Below, piece after piece: positions 1 through 12,300 of a stretch of DNA of 64,000 bases; position 1 is the stretch's first letter, and the number at the start of each line of letters is the position of its first letter. Location: positions 18,731,706 through 18,795,705 of the forward strand of contig OX377204.1 in the NCBI GenBank assembly GCA_947396885.1. Direction: 5' to 3'. The DNA is from Heligmosomoides polygyrus polygyrus. Lineage: Eukaryota; Nematoda; Chromadorea; Rhabditida; Heligmosomidae. The notes under the pieces are model-generated. The model was given only the letters and a program-made list of their open reading frames with translations. It searched no databases and was not told the origin of the DNA. The translations under genes and the position numbers were made by a program.

Positions 1-290
1 TTTGGGAGAAGAGGCGAAAGACATAAAACTACTGGTCTTCTTACTCCAAAGCGGTAAGCCATCTATGTCCATACTGGCCTTTTTTGGTACAACACCTTCC
101 CCGGTGGCTCACCAGTACTTATAAATCATACCAGCAAATATAAAGCAGCTATTCCTAAGTAAAAATTAAGAAATATAGAAAATCGGAAGAATTGTAGTAT
201 CTGTATTTATTATGTTTATTAGAAATGTCACTGTAAAAGACTTTGAAGCCGTTGCTATCAATGAACATTCTCCTTAAAGTGACGTTTTAG
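1..290. other. Left edge, no recognisable exon
   Basis: By phase this belongs to an intron or upstream part of the mosaic gene. No domain-like translation was found. Confidence 0.4.
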
Positions 291-396
291 CATGCGCTCG
301 CCGTCGTCGGTTGGTTCTAGACGAATCAGCGCAGAATGAACTGCTTGGTCTTGCTATACCACAATGTGAACAAGATGGAAAATGGTACAGAAGACG
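291..396 (+). CDS. Exon: thyroglobulin type-1 domain, first half
   Basis: The acceptor is GTTTTAG just before 291 and the donor is CG|GTATGT after 396 (phase 2). The translation begins at the first Tg1 cysteine and contains the family signature [11 protein letters not shown], the usual P-x-C-D/E-x-x-G-x-Y core with its second cysteine. The incoming phase shows that at least one more exon lies upstream; 1-290 gave no candidate. Confidence 0.85.
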
Positions 397-3300
397 GTAT
401 GTTGAACTTGGTATTTTTCCGGTTGGATTTACGAGTTAGCGCCTCCTTATCCTTAATTTCAACACGTAAAAATTGCAGCGCGACATTGTAATGTGACATC
501 ACTTCTAGGTCCTTAAATCACCCGTATTGCTCTACGAATTCAGTATGAAATATCATTATTCGCATTAGCCGGAAGTCAGAAAGTCAGCGCCTTCAAATTG
601 CTAGATCATAAAGTCATCAGCTTAGAGGTTTCTTAGATACAGGTTGTCTCCTAAAAATGTGTACATTGTTTGAAAGGCGATAACTTTGCTCACATTAAGG
701 GTACTGAAGAAGTTAAGGCTCATAGGAATGCTTAGGAAAATAGAAATTTTCTGACATGTGAGCGATGTGGAATGCGCCATACACTCGTCTGAAATTTTGC
801 ATTTTACATTCGATTAGTTGTGCATGGGCTGAATGCTTGTATACTTTCTTCACGAAGTGGCTATTTCGATTGATTTATGCTTTTTTAAAGTTTAAGGATT
901 GGAAACGCACTACTGCGTGCGAAAAATGCAGGGCGTGCTAAAAAAATGCAACAACTGTTTGAAAGGATCTAGCACTGCAGCTAACGAAGGTTTTGAAGAT
1001 GTTTGAAACTCATAGGAAAGCAGAGGTAACGAGATGTCTGCGGCGTACAAATAGTCAACATTGTGCCATGCCTACATACGCCTGAAACCTTGCATTTCAG
1101 ACTCGATTGATTGTGTGTGGGCTGAATGCTTATAACAATCTCGTTACTATTTGGCCAGATTAACTAGTGCTGTGTTGTTGTTTTGTCGTTGTGTTTTCCG
1201 TCGCCGCGTAGCTGCAATTATGCCGATTAACGTCTCCATTCAGCTTCAATGTTGTTACGCCAATGCACAGTACCCGTCTTGGAAAATGTGGTTCCTGCTC
1301 ACATTTAAATTGTGCAAGCAATAAACTTGCATGTCACGTGTTTTTGACGTAATTGTTCAAGTTCTAAACGTTAAAAGAAGCACAGGTTCATCAGCCAAGT
1401 AGCAACAAGATTGTGACAAGCATTCAGCCCACACACAATCAATCGAGTCTGAAATGCAAGGTGTCAGGCGTATGCATGGCACAATGTTGACTATTTGTAC
1501 GCCACAGACATCTCGTTAACTCTGCTTTCATATGAGTTTCAAACATCTTCAAAACCTTCTATAGCTGCAGTGCTAGATAATTTCAAACAGCTGTTGCATT
1601 TTTTTAGCACGCCCTGCATTTTTCGCACGCAATAGTGCGTTTCCAATCCTTAAACTTTAAAAAAGCATAAATCAATCGAAATAACCACTTCGTGAAGAAA
1701 GTATAACAAGCATTCAGCCCATGCACAATCAATCGAATGTAAAATGCAAAATTTTAAACGAGTGCATGGCGCATTCCACATCGCTCATATGTCAGAAAAT
1801 TTCTATTCTCTAAAGCTTTGTTTCATGAGCTCTTAACTTGTTCAGTACTTTTACTATGAGCAAAGTTATCGCCTTTCAAACAGTGTATCCTTTTTTTGAG
1901 ACACCCTGTATAAGAATCGATTTGTTCCTTCAGCTCATGATATTCTCAACAATTTGATGTTGTTTGCTTGCTTTTCTTCTCGAGGTTGCTGCTGATGTTT
2001 TCATTTCTTTTTCCTCTACTGATGTTGTTCTTTTCGTTTTTTCTGAACTAGCGTTTTATTGATCTTAGTGGATATAAGCTGTTTCGTATTAAATACTAGA
2101 TTAGCTGGCCGTTTTGAACGCATTTTCCGTGCGTCCACGAGTATATAATTATAATGATAATAATAGCAATAATAATAATAAAATTGGCTGCTAGGTGTTT
2201 CAGAATAATTCCTGCCACACCACCCTTGCCTTGTTCCATCGTCATACATAGGCGCTCTAAAATCTTCACTGGAGTACTTCCTAACGAGAAACCTAGTGTT
2301 CATAGGCAGTGCTTGGCAGGCACCGAGGCCTGCTGGTGTGTGACGGCGCTGGGAAGACGCTTCGCAGGAGGTGGCCCGGACTGTGAGACTCGACGTAGAA
2401 AGCAGGAAAACATGATACTGAAGGCAGTAAAGCTCAGAGACGAGCTGATGCGGGGCAAAGTAAGCGCCATAGGTTCTACTTTCAGGAAGACTTACTTACT
2501 TAGCGTATCAAAAGCTTTCATTCAGGTGTGCGACGAGTACCGCGAAGGTGACTGTCCTACCACACCGGACGAGAACACCACCACCGTTCTGCAATGCCTT
2601 TGCGATTCTGACTGTCCGAAGACGTGGAAGTGCTGTGAACATCGGAAAGGACTCATTTGCCAGGCGCCTGGTACTAACCAACCGTACTAACCGCCACGCT
2701 TTGCAGTCCCGACACCGATCCTTCTGTTGCCTTCTAACTCCTCCCCTTCTCCTCACGTCTACTACTGAGTGCTTCAGTTTGCTAGAACCGCTCTGTCTTC
2801 TTCCAGTGCCTTCTATGCAGTCCTTGACGCTGATCTGCGGAATGAACGAGCAGTTCTCCGCCTGTCACACGCCGTGCCAGCCGTCTTGCGACGACCCGAC
2901 ACTGATCCCGTGCCCGCCGCCAACGTGCGTCCCCGGCTGTCACTGTCAGCCAGGTGAGTTACTCCTGCAAGGCTGGGCCGTGTGGAGTCTAGACGGGCAG
3001 GTATCCGCACGCAAACATGTCGTACGCATGAGCGGCTGGCAGAAGCCTTGATGCGCTGTTGGTACGCTGACTTGCCTCCCAGTGGACTAGTTCTCCCAGA
3101 TCAGCCGGGTCACTGGGACGGCTGCGGGGCCAGCGAAAAATCCAAGGTTTACGAGCTCCAATGCTATCAGTTAGACCATCTTATGTGTAAGTCGCCCAAA
3201 ATTTGAGTAAGGTTGTTCGATTGACGCTCTAGTAAGGCTTTAATTGTTGTTTAATTTATTGGTCACTTGTTTTACCGCCTTTTAACGTTTTGAATCTTCT

Positions 3301-6300
3301 TCTTCTTCAGCGTCTGTCCCGCTTCTAGCGCGGTCCGCTATTCTGGTGTCATGACGCCACCTTTCCCGATCCAGCGCTAGATCAGGGTGGACACCAGCTA
3401 CTTTCAAGTCCATGTGTAAAGTTTTGAATAATGATCAACTATAATTTAAGCTAAAGGTAAAGTCATCTCACGCCGGCAGTAGGATATAACTTTTACAAAT
3501 TGCTTTTTTTAGACACTGTTGCACTTTCACGACTCCAGAGGCCTAGGACAGGGCGAAAGAGGCATTCGCCTAAACATCGCTCAGGGGGTGGGGTATCGTG
3601 GTGCCGATGATGAATCTGACATCCGTTTTGTAATTTCGGTCGATTAGGGTAGGCTACTGTAGGACTAAGGCTGTTTAGGTCATCATGACCTTAGTCACCC
3701 ACACCTATCGTGACCTACTAATCCAGAGTAATACGAAAAACGGATGTTAGATTCGTGATCAGCACCCTAAATAACCCCTATAGCCCAAGCATGGGCGAAA
3801 TCGGTGAACATGACCTTAGCCACCCGCGCCTACCGCAACCTACCGTACTCCAGCGTTATGCGCATAACTGATGCCAGATTCGTGATCTGCACCCCGAATA
3901 ATCCCCCGCCCCCGGCGAAGCTTGGGCGAAATCGGTGATTATGACCTAGACAGCCTTATTCACCAGTACCTACCGTAACCATCGTAATCGGCCGAAATTG
4001 CAAAATAGGATTTCAGATTCGTGATTAACACCCACAAATTACCCTTCTGAGCCAAGTTTGGAAAAAATTCTTTTCGACCTCTCTACCTCTGGAGTCGTGA
4101 AAGTAGGGTAGTGCTCTCGTTAAGCAAATAATAGTAATGCAAGCTTTTCTTGTACTAGTCCTTTGTGTGGCTTACATGTGAAGGCCAAACCTCCCAGCTA
4201 ATCAGAGAACGGACCGAATACGTGTCAGCCAATTAGGATACATATCATACAAGCCGCCTTTGGGTAGGATGTACACTTCATCCGGCTTGATTGGCTGATG
4301 TATCTTCTCTTCTCCATACATAGGTACCATTAACAGCCGAGTTAGCCTAGTGGTTAGCAGTGTAGTTTCATGCACAATCGGTCACAGGTTCGACTCTCGG
4401 CTCCGGCACGCCATGCACTGCAAAAATTGCAAAAATGGCAACGGTTCCAGCGTCAGGCCCAGGTTGAAAGGCCGGCTGATGGAGAAACCTCGTCACAAAA
4501 CCATGATACAAGTCGCAATAGAATCAGTGTAAAGGCTAGGACGTCACCCGGAAGGGGCGCACAGAACCCCTGCCCGAGTTCTGTGGTCAGCATGCGAGGG
4601 CTACCGAGGGCCGAACGACCTCGGCTAAAGAAGCTAGTTCGACTGGGGACTCTGAATGTGGGAACGAATGAATGGATGAATGGACCTGGAGAAGGCCTAC
4701 GACAGGCTAGCTCGGGCCGTAATCTGGAATGCCCTTCGAGGGAGGGGTGTGCCGGAACGTCTGATCACGGTCATAAGGGACATGTACGAGGGCTCGAAAG
4801 CGGCGATACGAACTCTGCACGGGGTGACAAGGAAAGTGGACATCACAGTGGTTGTACACCAAGGGTCGACTCTGAGCCCGTTCCTCTTCCTGCTGACGCT
4901 TGACTCTGTAGTGAGCCAGCTTGAGGAAGGCCCTCTCAGAACGATCCTCTACGCGGACACATCGCCCTAGTAGCCGACAACCAGGAGGAGCTGGAGGAGA
5001 AGGTGCAGCTGTGGCAGAGAGCCCTCGTAGACAACGGGCTACGGCTGAACGTAAAGAAGACGAAGTTCATCAGCTCCGAGCAGTGCGCTGGATCGATCCT
5101 AGACTGCCAAGGGGAAACGATCGAGAAGGTGGAAGAATTCCGCAACCTCGGAACTGACCTATCCGAGGAAGGAAGTGTGGACCAGGCGGTCAGGGGACGG
5201 ATAAACGCAGCCTGGCTCAAATGGAGGGAGTCCACAGGGATCCTCTGCGACCGTAGATGCTCCAGGACGCTCAAAGGCAAGCTCTATAGAACAGTTGTAA
5301 GACCTACCCTCCTCTACGGCAGTGAGTGCTGGGCCCTGGGTAAGGCGCAGGAGCGGCAACTGCACGCGGCAGAGATGAGGATGCTGAGGTGGGCATGTGG
5401 ATGGACCCGTCGGGACAGGCTGCGAAACGAGGATGTTAGGGCAGTGATGAAGACTGCCCCGATCCAGCTGAAGATGAGAGAGCAGCGCCTGAGGTGGTAT
5501 GGACACGTCCTCAGAAGACCAGAGGATCACCCCACAAGGTTGGCCCTAGATTACGAGGCACCCGGAAAGCGTCCGAGAGGAGCCCCTAGGAAAAGATGGA
5601 AGGACGTCATCAAAAGAGATCTCGCCGAAGTCGGCGCCACGGCAGATGACGCCCTTGATAGGATGTGGTGGCGACAGATCACAAGAACAGCGGACCCGGC
5701 GACTGCGCGGGACTAAACGCTTAGGAGAAGAAGAAGAAGACATAGGTACCATTAACGACCAGTACCGGTTCTCCCTTCGGCCTCTTTAAGATTCGTATCA
5801 AAAGTAGTCATTGCCATCCGACACTCAGTTTGTCACCCCTTTTTAGGATTCATACGCGCTGACGGCTCAGCTCGTTCGGCATGTGTACCACGTGCTGCAT
5901 GTGCGATGTACGACAGCTCAACTCGTTGCCTGGACGAGCGGCGGCAGTACCATAGCTGCGGCTCAGCTTGCCCGATCAGCTGCGCGACGAGAAACTCGGC
6001 AAGGTATGAGTGAGTTCTTCTACTTTTTGATTGAGTACATGTCATGGATATGACCGAGAAAGCGGCTTCGCCATGGCTGGTCTCCTGAGCTGTCAAACCA
6101 AATCAAAGAGAAAGTGTTGGGCCAAACTTTCAGAATCAAGCAGCTAGTTATGGCCCTAACTAAAATAACGCTTAGGGGAATTGCATTAGTCGAAAAATTC
6201 GTAGCTTCATCCAACTCATTTCACTTTATTCTATAGAAACGTCTGCTTCTGGTAGACTCTTCTTCTTCTCCTGAGCGTTTAGTCCCGCACAGTCACAGGG

Positions 6301-9300
6301 TCCGCTGCTTTTGTGATCCGTCGCCACCTCATTCTATCAAGGGCGTCATCTGGCGCAGCGCCGATTTCGGCGAGATCTCTCTTGATGACGTCCCTCCACC
6401 TTTTCCTTGGGGCTCCTCACGGACGCTTTCCGGGTGCCTCAAAATTCAGGGCCAACTTCGTGGGTTGGTCCTCTAGTCTTCTGAGGAAGTGTCCGTACCA
6501 CTTAAGGCGCTGCTCCCTCATCTTCAGCTGCATGGGAGCTGTCTTCATCACTGTCTAACATCATTTGGCACTCTGTCTTGACGGGTCCATCCACATGCCC
6601 ATCTGAGCATCCTCATTTCCGCGGCGTGCAGTTGCCGCTCCTGTGCTTTACCCAGGGCCCAGCACTCACAGCCATAGAGGACGGCAGGCCTCTGGTAGAC
6701 TAATCTTCTCTTTGGTCAATATATATAGACCCGCCTTGTATGTACAGGCACGATGCGGCTATGCTGCGTGGCTAAAGTTCTCACACATTTTTTTCTGCGA
6801 AGCGGCGGCCCTATCCTCAATCACTGAGCAGTTTCGCAGAATTTGCCGTTGGCAGCGGATAGCGGCGAGCAGCACCGTGCCGCAGCCGCACACTTTTGAG
6901 CGGCGGCGACAATAATGATTCACATCATTATTGCCGCCGCCGCTGGTTTGCTCCGCAGCGTTCTATCTGCACCTGCCGCGGTCGACTAGAGTGCAGACAG
7001 AAGGCGAGAAAGCGGCAATAGCAGCAGCAGATCCCGACCAGGAGTACAGTGCCTCCACCGCTAGCAAGATTCGAGTGTATGTGAGCTGCGCACTTCACGA
7101 GTTTTGCCGCCCGCCGCTTGCGGCAAAAGTGTGCGGAGGCGTCTATATATGTTTATCGACAAAATGGCGTCAGCAAAACTACACACAGAAGAAAAGAAAC
7201 AACCGAATCCCACGGGACGAGATCCTCTTTTATGTCCTAGCCTTCGCGCGCTTTGCCTGGAGCTCAAAATGGTTGCGGAACTGTTCAAAATTCAATTTAA
7301 CGTGTCCAAGAATGAAGGCCATCAGAAGCAAACACATGTAGACCACTACATAAGGATAAAGGATAAAGGACGGCGTTACTCTATCCTTTTTGGGATGCGC
7401 CACGCATTCTACTTCTACTGGATGTCGTGGTTGCGATTTGAATGCGTATTTGGCCATGCAATCACTTGCGGTGGATAGCCGATGAACGTCAGCGCTCTAT
7501 CCTTCGCAGACAAGTCTGGTGCATTTCACCGACCCCGGAGGGATGGAAGGCTTTATTGGCTTGGGCGGGAAATCCGAACCAGGAACCTGGTATCGGGTGC
7601 ACGCGACAGTCGCACCTCCACCGACTGCGCTGCACGGGGCCCAGACCACTACATACATATTGCTAATAGAATATAGAATTCTATGCCTTATATGGAACGT
7701 TTCGGCATATATTTCTAAATTGAGAGAGCTATGTACAGATTCATCAACAAATCTTTAAACGAATGCTGCCCTTTCTTATAATATAAATAAATAATCAAAA
7801 TAAAAATGTCTGTGTTCCTACTCTCGCTTTGCAGATGTCACGAGAGCTGTGTGTCCGGATGCTTCTGCCGGATTCCGTATGTGCTCGAGAATGGCAACGA
7901 TCCTCTACATTCACGGTTCGTTTACTGCACTTTATTAAACCCTACTGCACTGGATACCATTTCATGTTAGCCTAACTTAGATAGTTTTACAAATTATTCT
8001 AAAAGTCTACCTATGGACATCAGGCAGTTGTCGAAAGAGTCAGGACAAATTTTTCAAATTTAGAAATACCTATTTTGACTTCCATTGGAGATTTATTATC
8101 ACCTAAATCAAGGTGCCCAAAGAGGGTTACAAGATGGTTTATAAAAATTAGCTATTCAAAAGGATGTTTGCATGTTTACTTCAGAGCCTGTCGAATTAAA
8201 AGCTTTCTCGTGTGTTGAAGAAAGTGGTTGCGCCATGCGTGTGCCCCATATGTCGTGAACTTTACTTGGATGATAACGAAAATTTCGTTTACATGAAATT
8301 CTTTTTAAATCAATGAAACAGCAAGAACAGGAGTGGAAGTGTCTCACTCTTCTCTACGGATTTCATATAGATAACACTGCTTTTTAGTATTTAGTCATAA
8401 ATTGGAACTCATCTCTAGAATGCATGGTGTAAAATTATAACTTTGTTACCATTGAAAAGAACTTTGAAAACGTTTTCTTCAGCTAAAAGAACAAAAATTT
8501 ATTAACATTTGAAGAGCGTAATCATTTTTGGGCTTTCTATGTAGGGAATCAATAAACTTTCAATGAAATACCTTGTGAACTTTAAATCGAAAACTCATCC
8601 TGATTCTCCTAAAACAAATCGACTTTAGCTTCGAAGACTTTTGTTTCGACTTGCAAGGTGCAGAGTTCGTTTTGTATTGTCAAGTGTGTCGTGAAGCTGT
8701 TATAAATCAGTTACTTCGTCTTTGTGCCTTTTCGTGCGTCCATACAAAATTGTTGGCTATTTAACTGGAGCTTTCTGAACAATAATTCGATTCTGGTCGT
8801 CATCGACGTGAAGATAGGGGTTTGGCAAGGGGACACCATATCCCTGAAGTTCTTCAGCGCCACCCCCGAAAACGTCATGCACGAACTAGAATGGGAAGAC
8901 ATGGGAGTGAAGGTCGACGGCCGGCAACTGCACCTTCGCTTCGCTACCGACATCGTGCTCATAACACCGAGCATCAGCCAGGCGGAGCGAATGCTGGCCG
9001 ACTTCGACCGTGTATGTGGGAACGTTGGACTGCAGCTGAATCTCACAAAGACGATGTTCATGAGGAACGGACAAGTTTCTGATGACCCATTCTCGCTCAA
9101 CGGAACGAATATCTCCGAATGCTCCAGCTATGTGTATCTGGGTCGCGAGTTCAATATGGCCAACGACCTAACGCCAGAGCTTAGCAGAAGGAAACGGGCT
9201 TGGGAAACTTTCAAGAGCGTCGAAGAAGTCAAGAAGAAGACGAGCAACGTCGACTCCGTGCCCACATATTCGACTCTACTGTTCTTCCTGCCCTAACATA

Positions 9301-12300
9301 CGCCTCAGAGACCTGGGCCATACAAGCATGAGGAACACGCGGTCAGTTTTGCGCTGCGCATAATAAAAAGGGCGATGTTCGGAATGGCACTGTTCATGCA
9401 AGTGAGAGAATGCCTCTGGAGCACTACGGTCCCAAGCTCGCTAGGTCCAGCTGCACCGCGTGTGTTGTGTGAATGCACACAACACACTGAATTCGACGGC
9501 ATCGCCCAAAAATCGCCCTCCAGCTGCATTCCTCGATCAAGTGGAGTCCGCAGCTGGGTTCTGCCTCCTCGAGCGCAGAACTAGGCTCGTGAAGGGACTC
9601 TAAGGTAGGTGCGATCCAAGCTGCGGGTGCGGAGACTGCTTTCGTCGCTCAGGAGGAGTGCGCCGCCGCCGCTAGGGAAGGGACTAGGGTGTGTGCCACC
9701 AAAACTGCTCGTGTGGAAACTGCCTCTGTTGCTCAGGGGAGTCCGAGGCTGGGTTCTGTGCTCTTCGAGCGCAAAACTATGTAGGCTCGGGAAGGGACTC
9801 CATGTTGGGTGCCATCCAAGCTGCCGGTGTGGAGACTGCTTTCGTCGCTCAGGGGAGTCCGCGGCTGGGTTCTGCGCTCTTCGAGCTGCTCGTGCGAGAA
9901 CTGCTCCTTTCTCCCAGGATTCTCCTGTAGCGGCGGTGGAAGAGCCGCGATCCGGCATCGACCGATCAACGATCCTCCTCCATATCGACTGACCGTGGTA
10001 TCGGTGGATACCTAAAATTGCCACGTCGACACGACGCGATGCACGCGGCTTGGCGGAGGTAGAAGAGCCGCCATCGTGGCCGCTGAGGTACATTTCTAGG
10101 GCGGTGTCGTCAAATGCGGTGTTTGTGTGCATTCACACAGCACACGCGGTGCAGCTGGACCGAGCGAATTTGGGATCTTACATTCTGGAGCTCCGAGCTT
10201 CGTTGACGTTCGAAGATCAGAGACGCTAGCTATCGCATGGTCAAGTCGTCGAAAATTAAGCTTCGTGTCCCTCAAGCGAGGAGGATTAGAACACTCTTGC
10301 ACGCGCCAGGGACGAATGGAGACACTGCTGGCGTTTGCTCAAGCGAGTCGATAAACAACGACAGGTGATACATACAGATGAAATCCATTCTGAATACAAG
10401 GTGCTTTATTTATTTGCTAGCTCCCCCAAGGAAAAAGAACTGGAATAAATTTAGGTATTAAAGAAAAATAAAAGCTTTAAGAAAAATAAATTCAAGGGCG
10501 CTGCAGATGCAAAAAATTTAAATTCCATTAAAAGAGTAGTAAATTAGGATTTGCAAGTCTATGAGCTGCACTCTTCACGCATTTACTGGCTACTTCAGAT
10601 GCATTCTTCCATCACAGTGTCCACTACTAGGCTCGTCCGGTCATCGGCAAAGCCCCACCTCTAGTATGACGGCCATTGTTCCGGTCACAGACAAGGTTCG
10701 CCTCTGGAATTTTTTGTCTGACGATTTGAATTTCTATTTATTTCTATTTACTCTTATTTTTTTCGTTTTGGTTTCGCTGTATTGTCGTATCGGAGCTTTC
10801 CTATTTTTTACAGAATTTTCGTACACAGTTTTCTGAACTAATAAAAAAAAATAAAAAAATAAAAAAATAATAAATAAAATGAAATTTCAAGATGATCAAG
10901 GAAAGTGGTAAAAACCTAAGCGAGCATGACTTCAAGCGAAATTAACAGCCTATTGGGGGAAATCTTTTTTGGGAATTCATTCCTCTGTTCTCCCGCGTAG
11001 GCTCATAGTGAGCCTATAGGGAAGGTCTACCGGCACATTTCGCGAAGACGCACTGGGGAGGTGCGGGAACGCTCCGCTGCTCCTACCGTAACCTCGGCAG
11101 TCAATCAAGCACCTGCTCAGCTGCACATGTACGGTACATGATTGCCTACCGCGATAGTGATAAAGGCAACAGCGCGTTCCTTCACCTCCTCTACTAGTTC
11201 CCGCACCCCCGCAGAGCGTCTTCGCGACATGAACCGGCTTACCTTTGGATTTTTCGCGACTGCCCTCCATTAATGTTTGGCTAACTGAACATCTTGGCTA
11301 TCCTTCTCTCTACTGATTGGGGTAGGGCGTTATCTGCTAGTGACTGTCTTAGTGAGTGTGCCCTGCTACAGGAGTGGCTTCAGAAAACTCTCAGCGAATT
11401 CTATCCGACACCTGGCTCGCCGACCGTTCTACCAGACACCAACCACTGCAGTGATCCTCTCAAGAACTATCTCAACTGCGGCACAAAGTGTCCAGGTAGG
11501 TCTTCGCGGTCTCCTTCCCAAAATGGGTAATGCTCACCGTTTATTGTAATGTACTTCAAGTTGGCTGCAACAACCTGAATCCATCGACAACGTGCAGTCT
11601 GGCCTGTGTCTCTGGATGCTTCTGCCGGTCGCCGTATGTTCTTGTGGATGCTAAGGTTTGTGTTTGGCTGCTTAGGCTGCCAGTCAGGGATATCGGTTCT
11701 TTCCTTCAAGGACCCACAATCCGGCTGCGTGCTGCCACTACACTGTCCACGCGTATCATCGTCTACAGGAACGTGCCCCGATCCAAGAAAAGAGTGGACG
11801 AGCTGTGGAGCTCTTGGGTAGGTTGACCTATAGAGGATGTGCTAGTGGTAAACGAAGTGTTCTGTCCCCCCGCTCAGCGTCGAATTTCTGTATGGGGCGC
11901 AAGCGCGCACCCATCCCTGTCGTGTGCCAGACTAGCCCATTAAGTCTTCCTTGCTTGAGAGGCTCTAAGAACCTTATATCGCTCATTCCAGGGCCTATCC
12001 AATTAAGAATGAAGTAAAATGTTCAGGTTAACATTGAGGAAGGTAAAGGGAAAAAATTAGTATCGTTTAGATAGGAGAAGTAGACTCAGAAAGAGGATTT
12101 GTATGCCATGTTGGGTTTCTATGGGTTAACTGGAGTGCGCCATGTACTTCTGGAAATATGTCTTCTAAAGCTACTTTTTTCAGATGCGCTCGATCGTGCA
12201 CCAACCCATTAGGACGATGTGAAGCCGGCCTCTGCTCGGCTGGATGCGTGTGTCGTGAGCCCTACGTCCTGCAGGTTAGAGGTTATGTTGGCTCAAACAA

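Larger units (their letters stand above)
8796..10381 (+). mobile_element. RTE family 2 copy B, 5'-truncated, split by a foldback element
   Basis: The similarity starts inside the reverse transcriptase ([22 protein letters not shown]) and resumes after 10183 to a tail related to CAGGTGATACA. The flanks ATTCGATTCTG (8785-8795) and AATCCATTCTG (10382-10392) match at 9 of 11 positions. FADD has become FATD, and frameshifts are present. Confidence 0.8.

Noticed and set aside
2154..2690. Single 178-codon open frame as one gene
   Set aside because: It is the fusion of intron sequence, the Tg1 exon, an open 66-nt intron and the WAP-like exon. The N-terminal isoleucine-rich part is intronic.
3100..3184. 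Exon candidate following TIL1 (text with [13 protein letters not shown])
   Set aside because: It is phase-compatible with the 2953 donor, but its end cannot join the TIL2 core with the required cysteines. The exon at 5847-6003 fits both sides and gives complete TIL1 and TIL2.
4335..4408. tRNA gene at the head of the RTE copy
   Set aside because: A and B boxes are present, but the acceptor and T stems have several mismatches and the sequence runs directly into the RTE. It is tRNA-like only.
9609..10015. Overlapping Cys/Arg-rich frames on both strands
   Set aside because: Produced by the GC-rich tandem core of the nested foldback element.
11372..11495. Shorter form of the TIL2/TIL3 exon using the CTACAG acceptor
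   Set aside because: It breaks phase with the 7915 donor and removes the last two cysteines of TIL2; the CTGCTAG acceptor before 11341 fits both.
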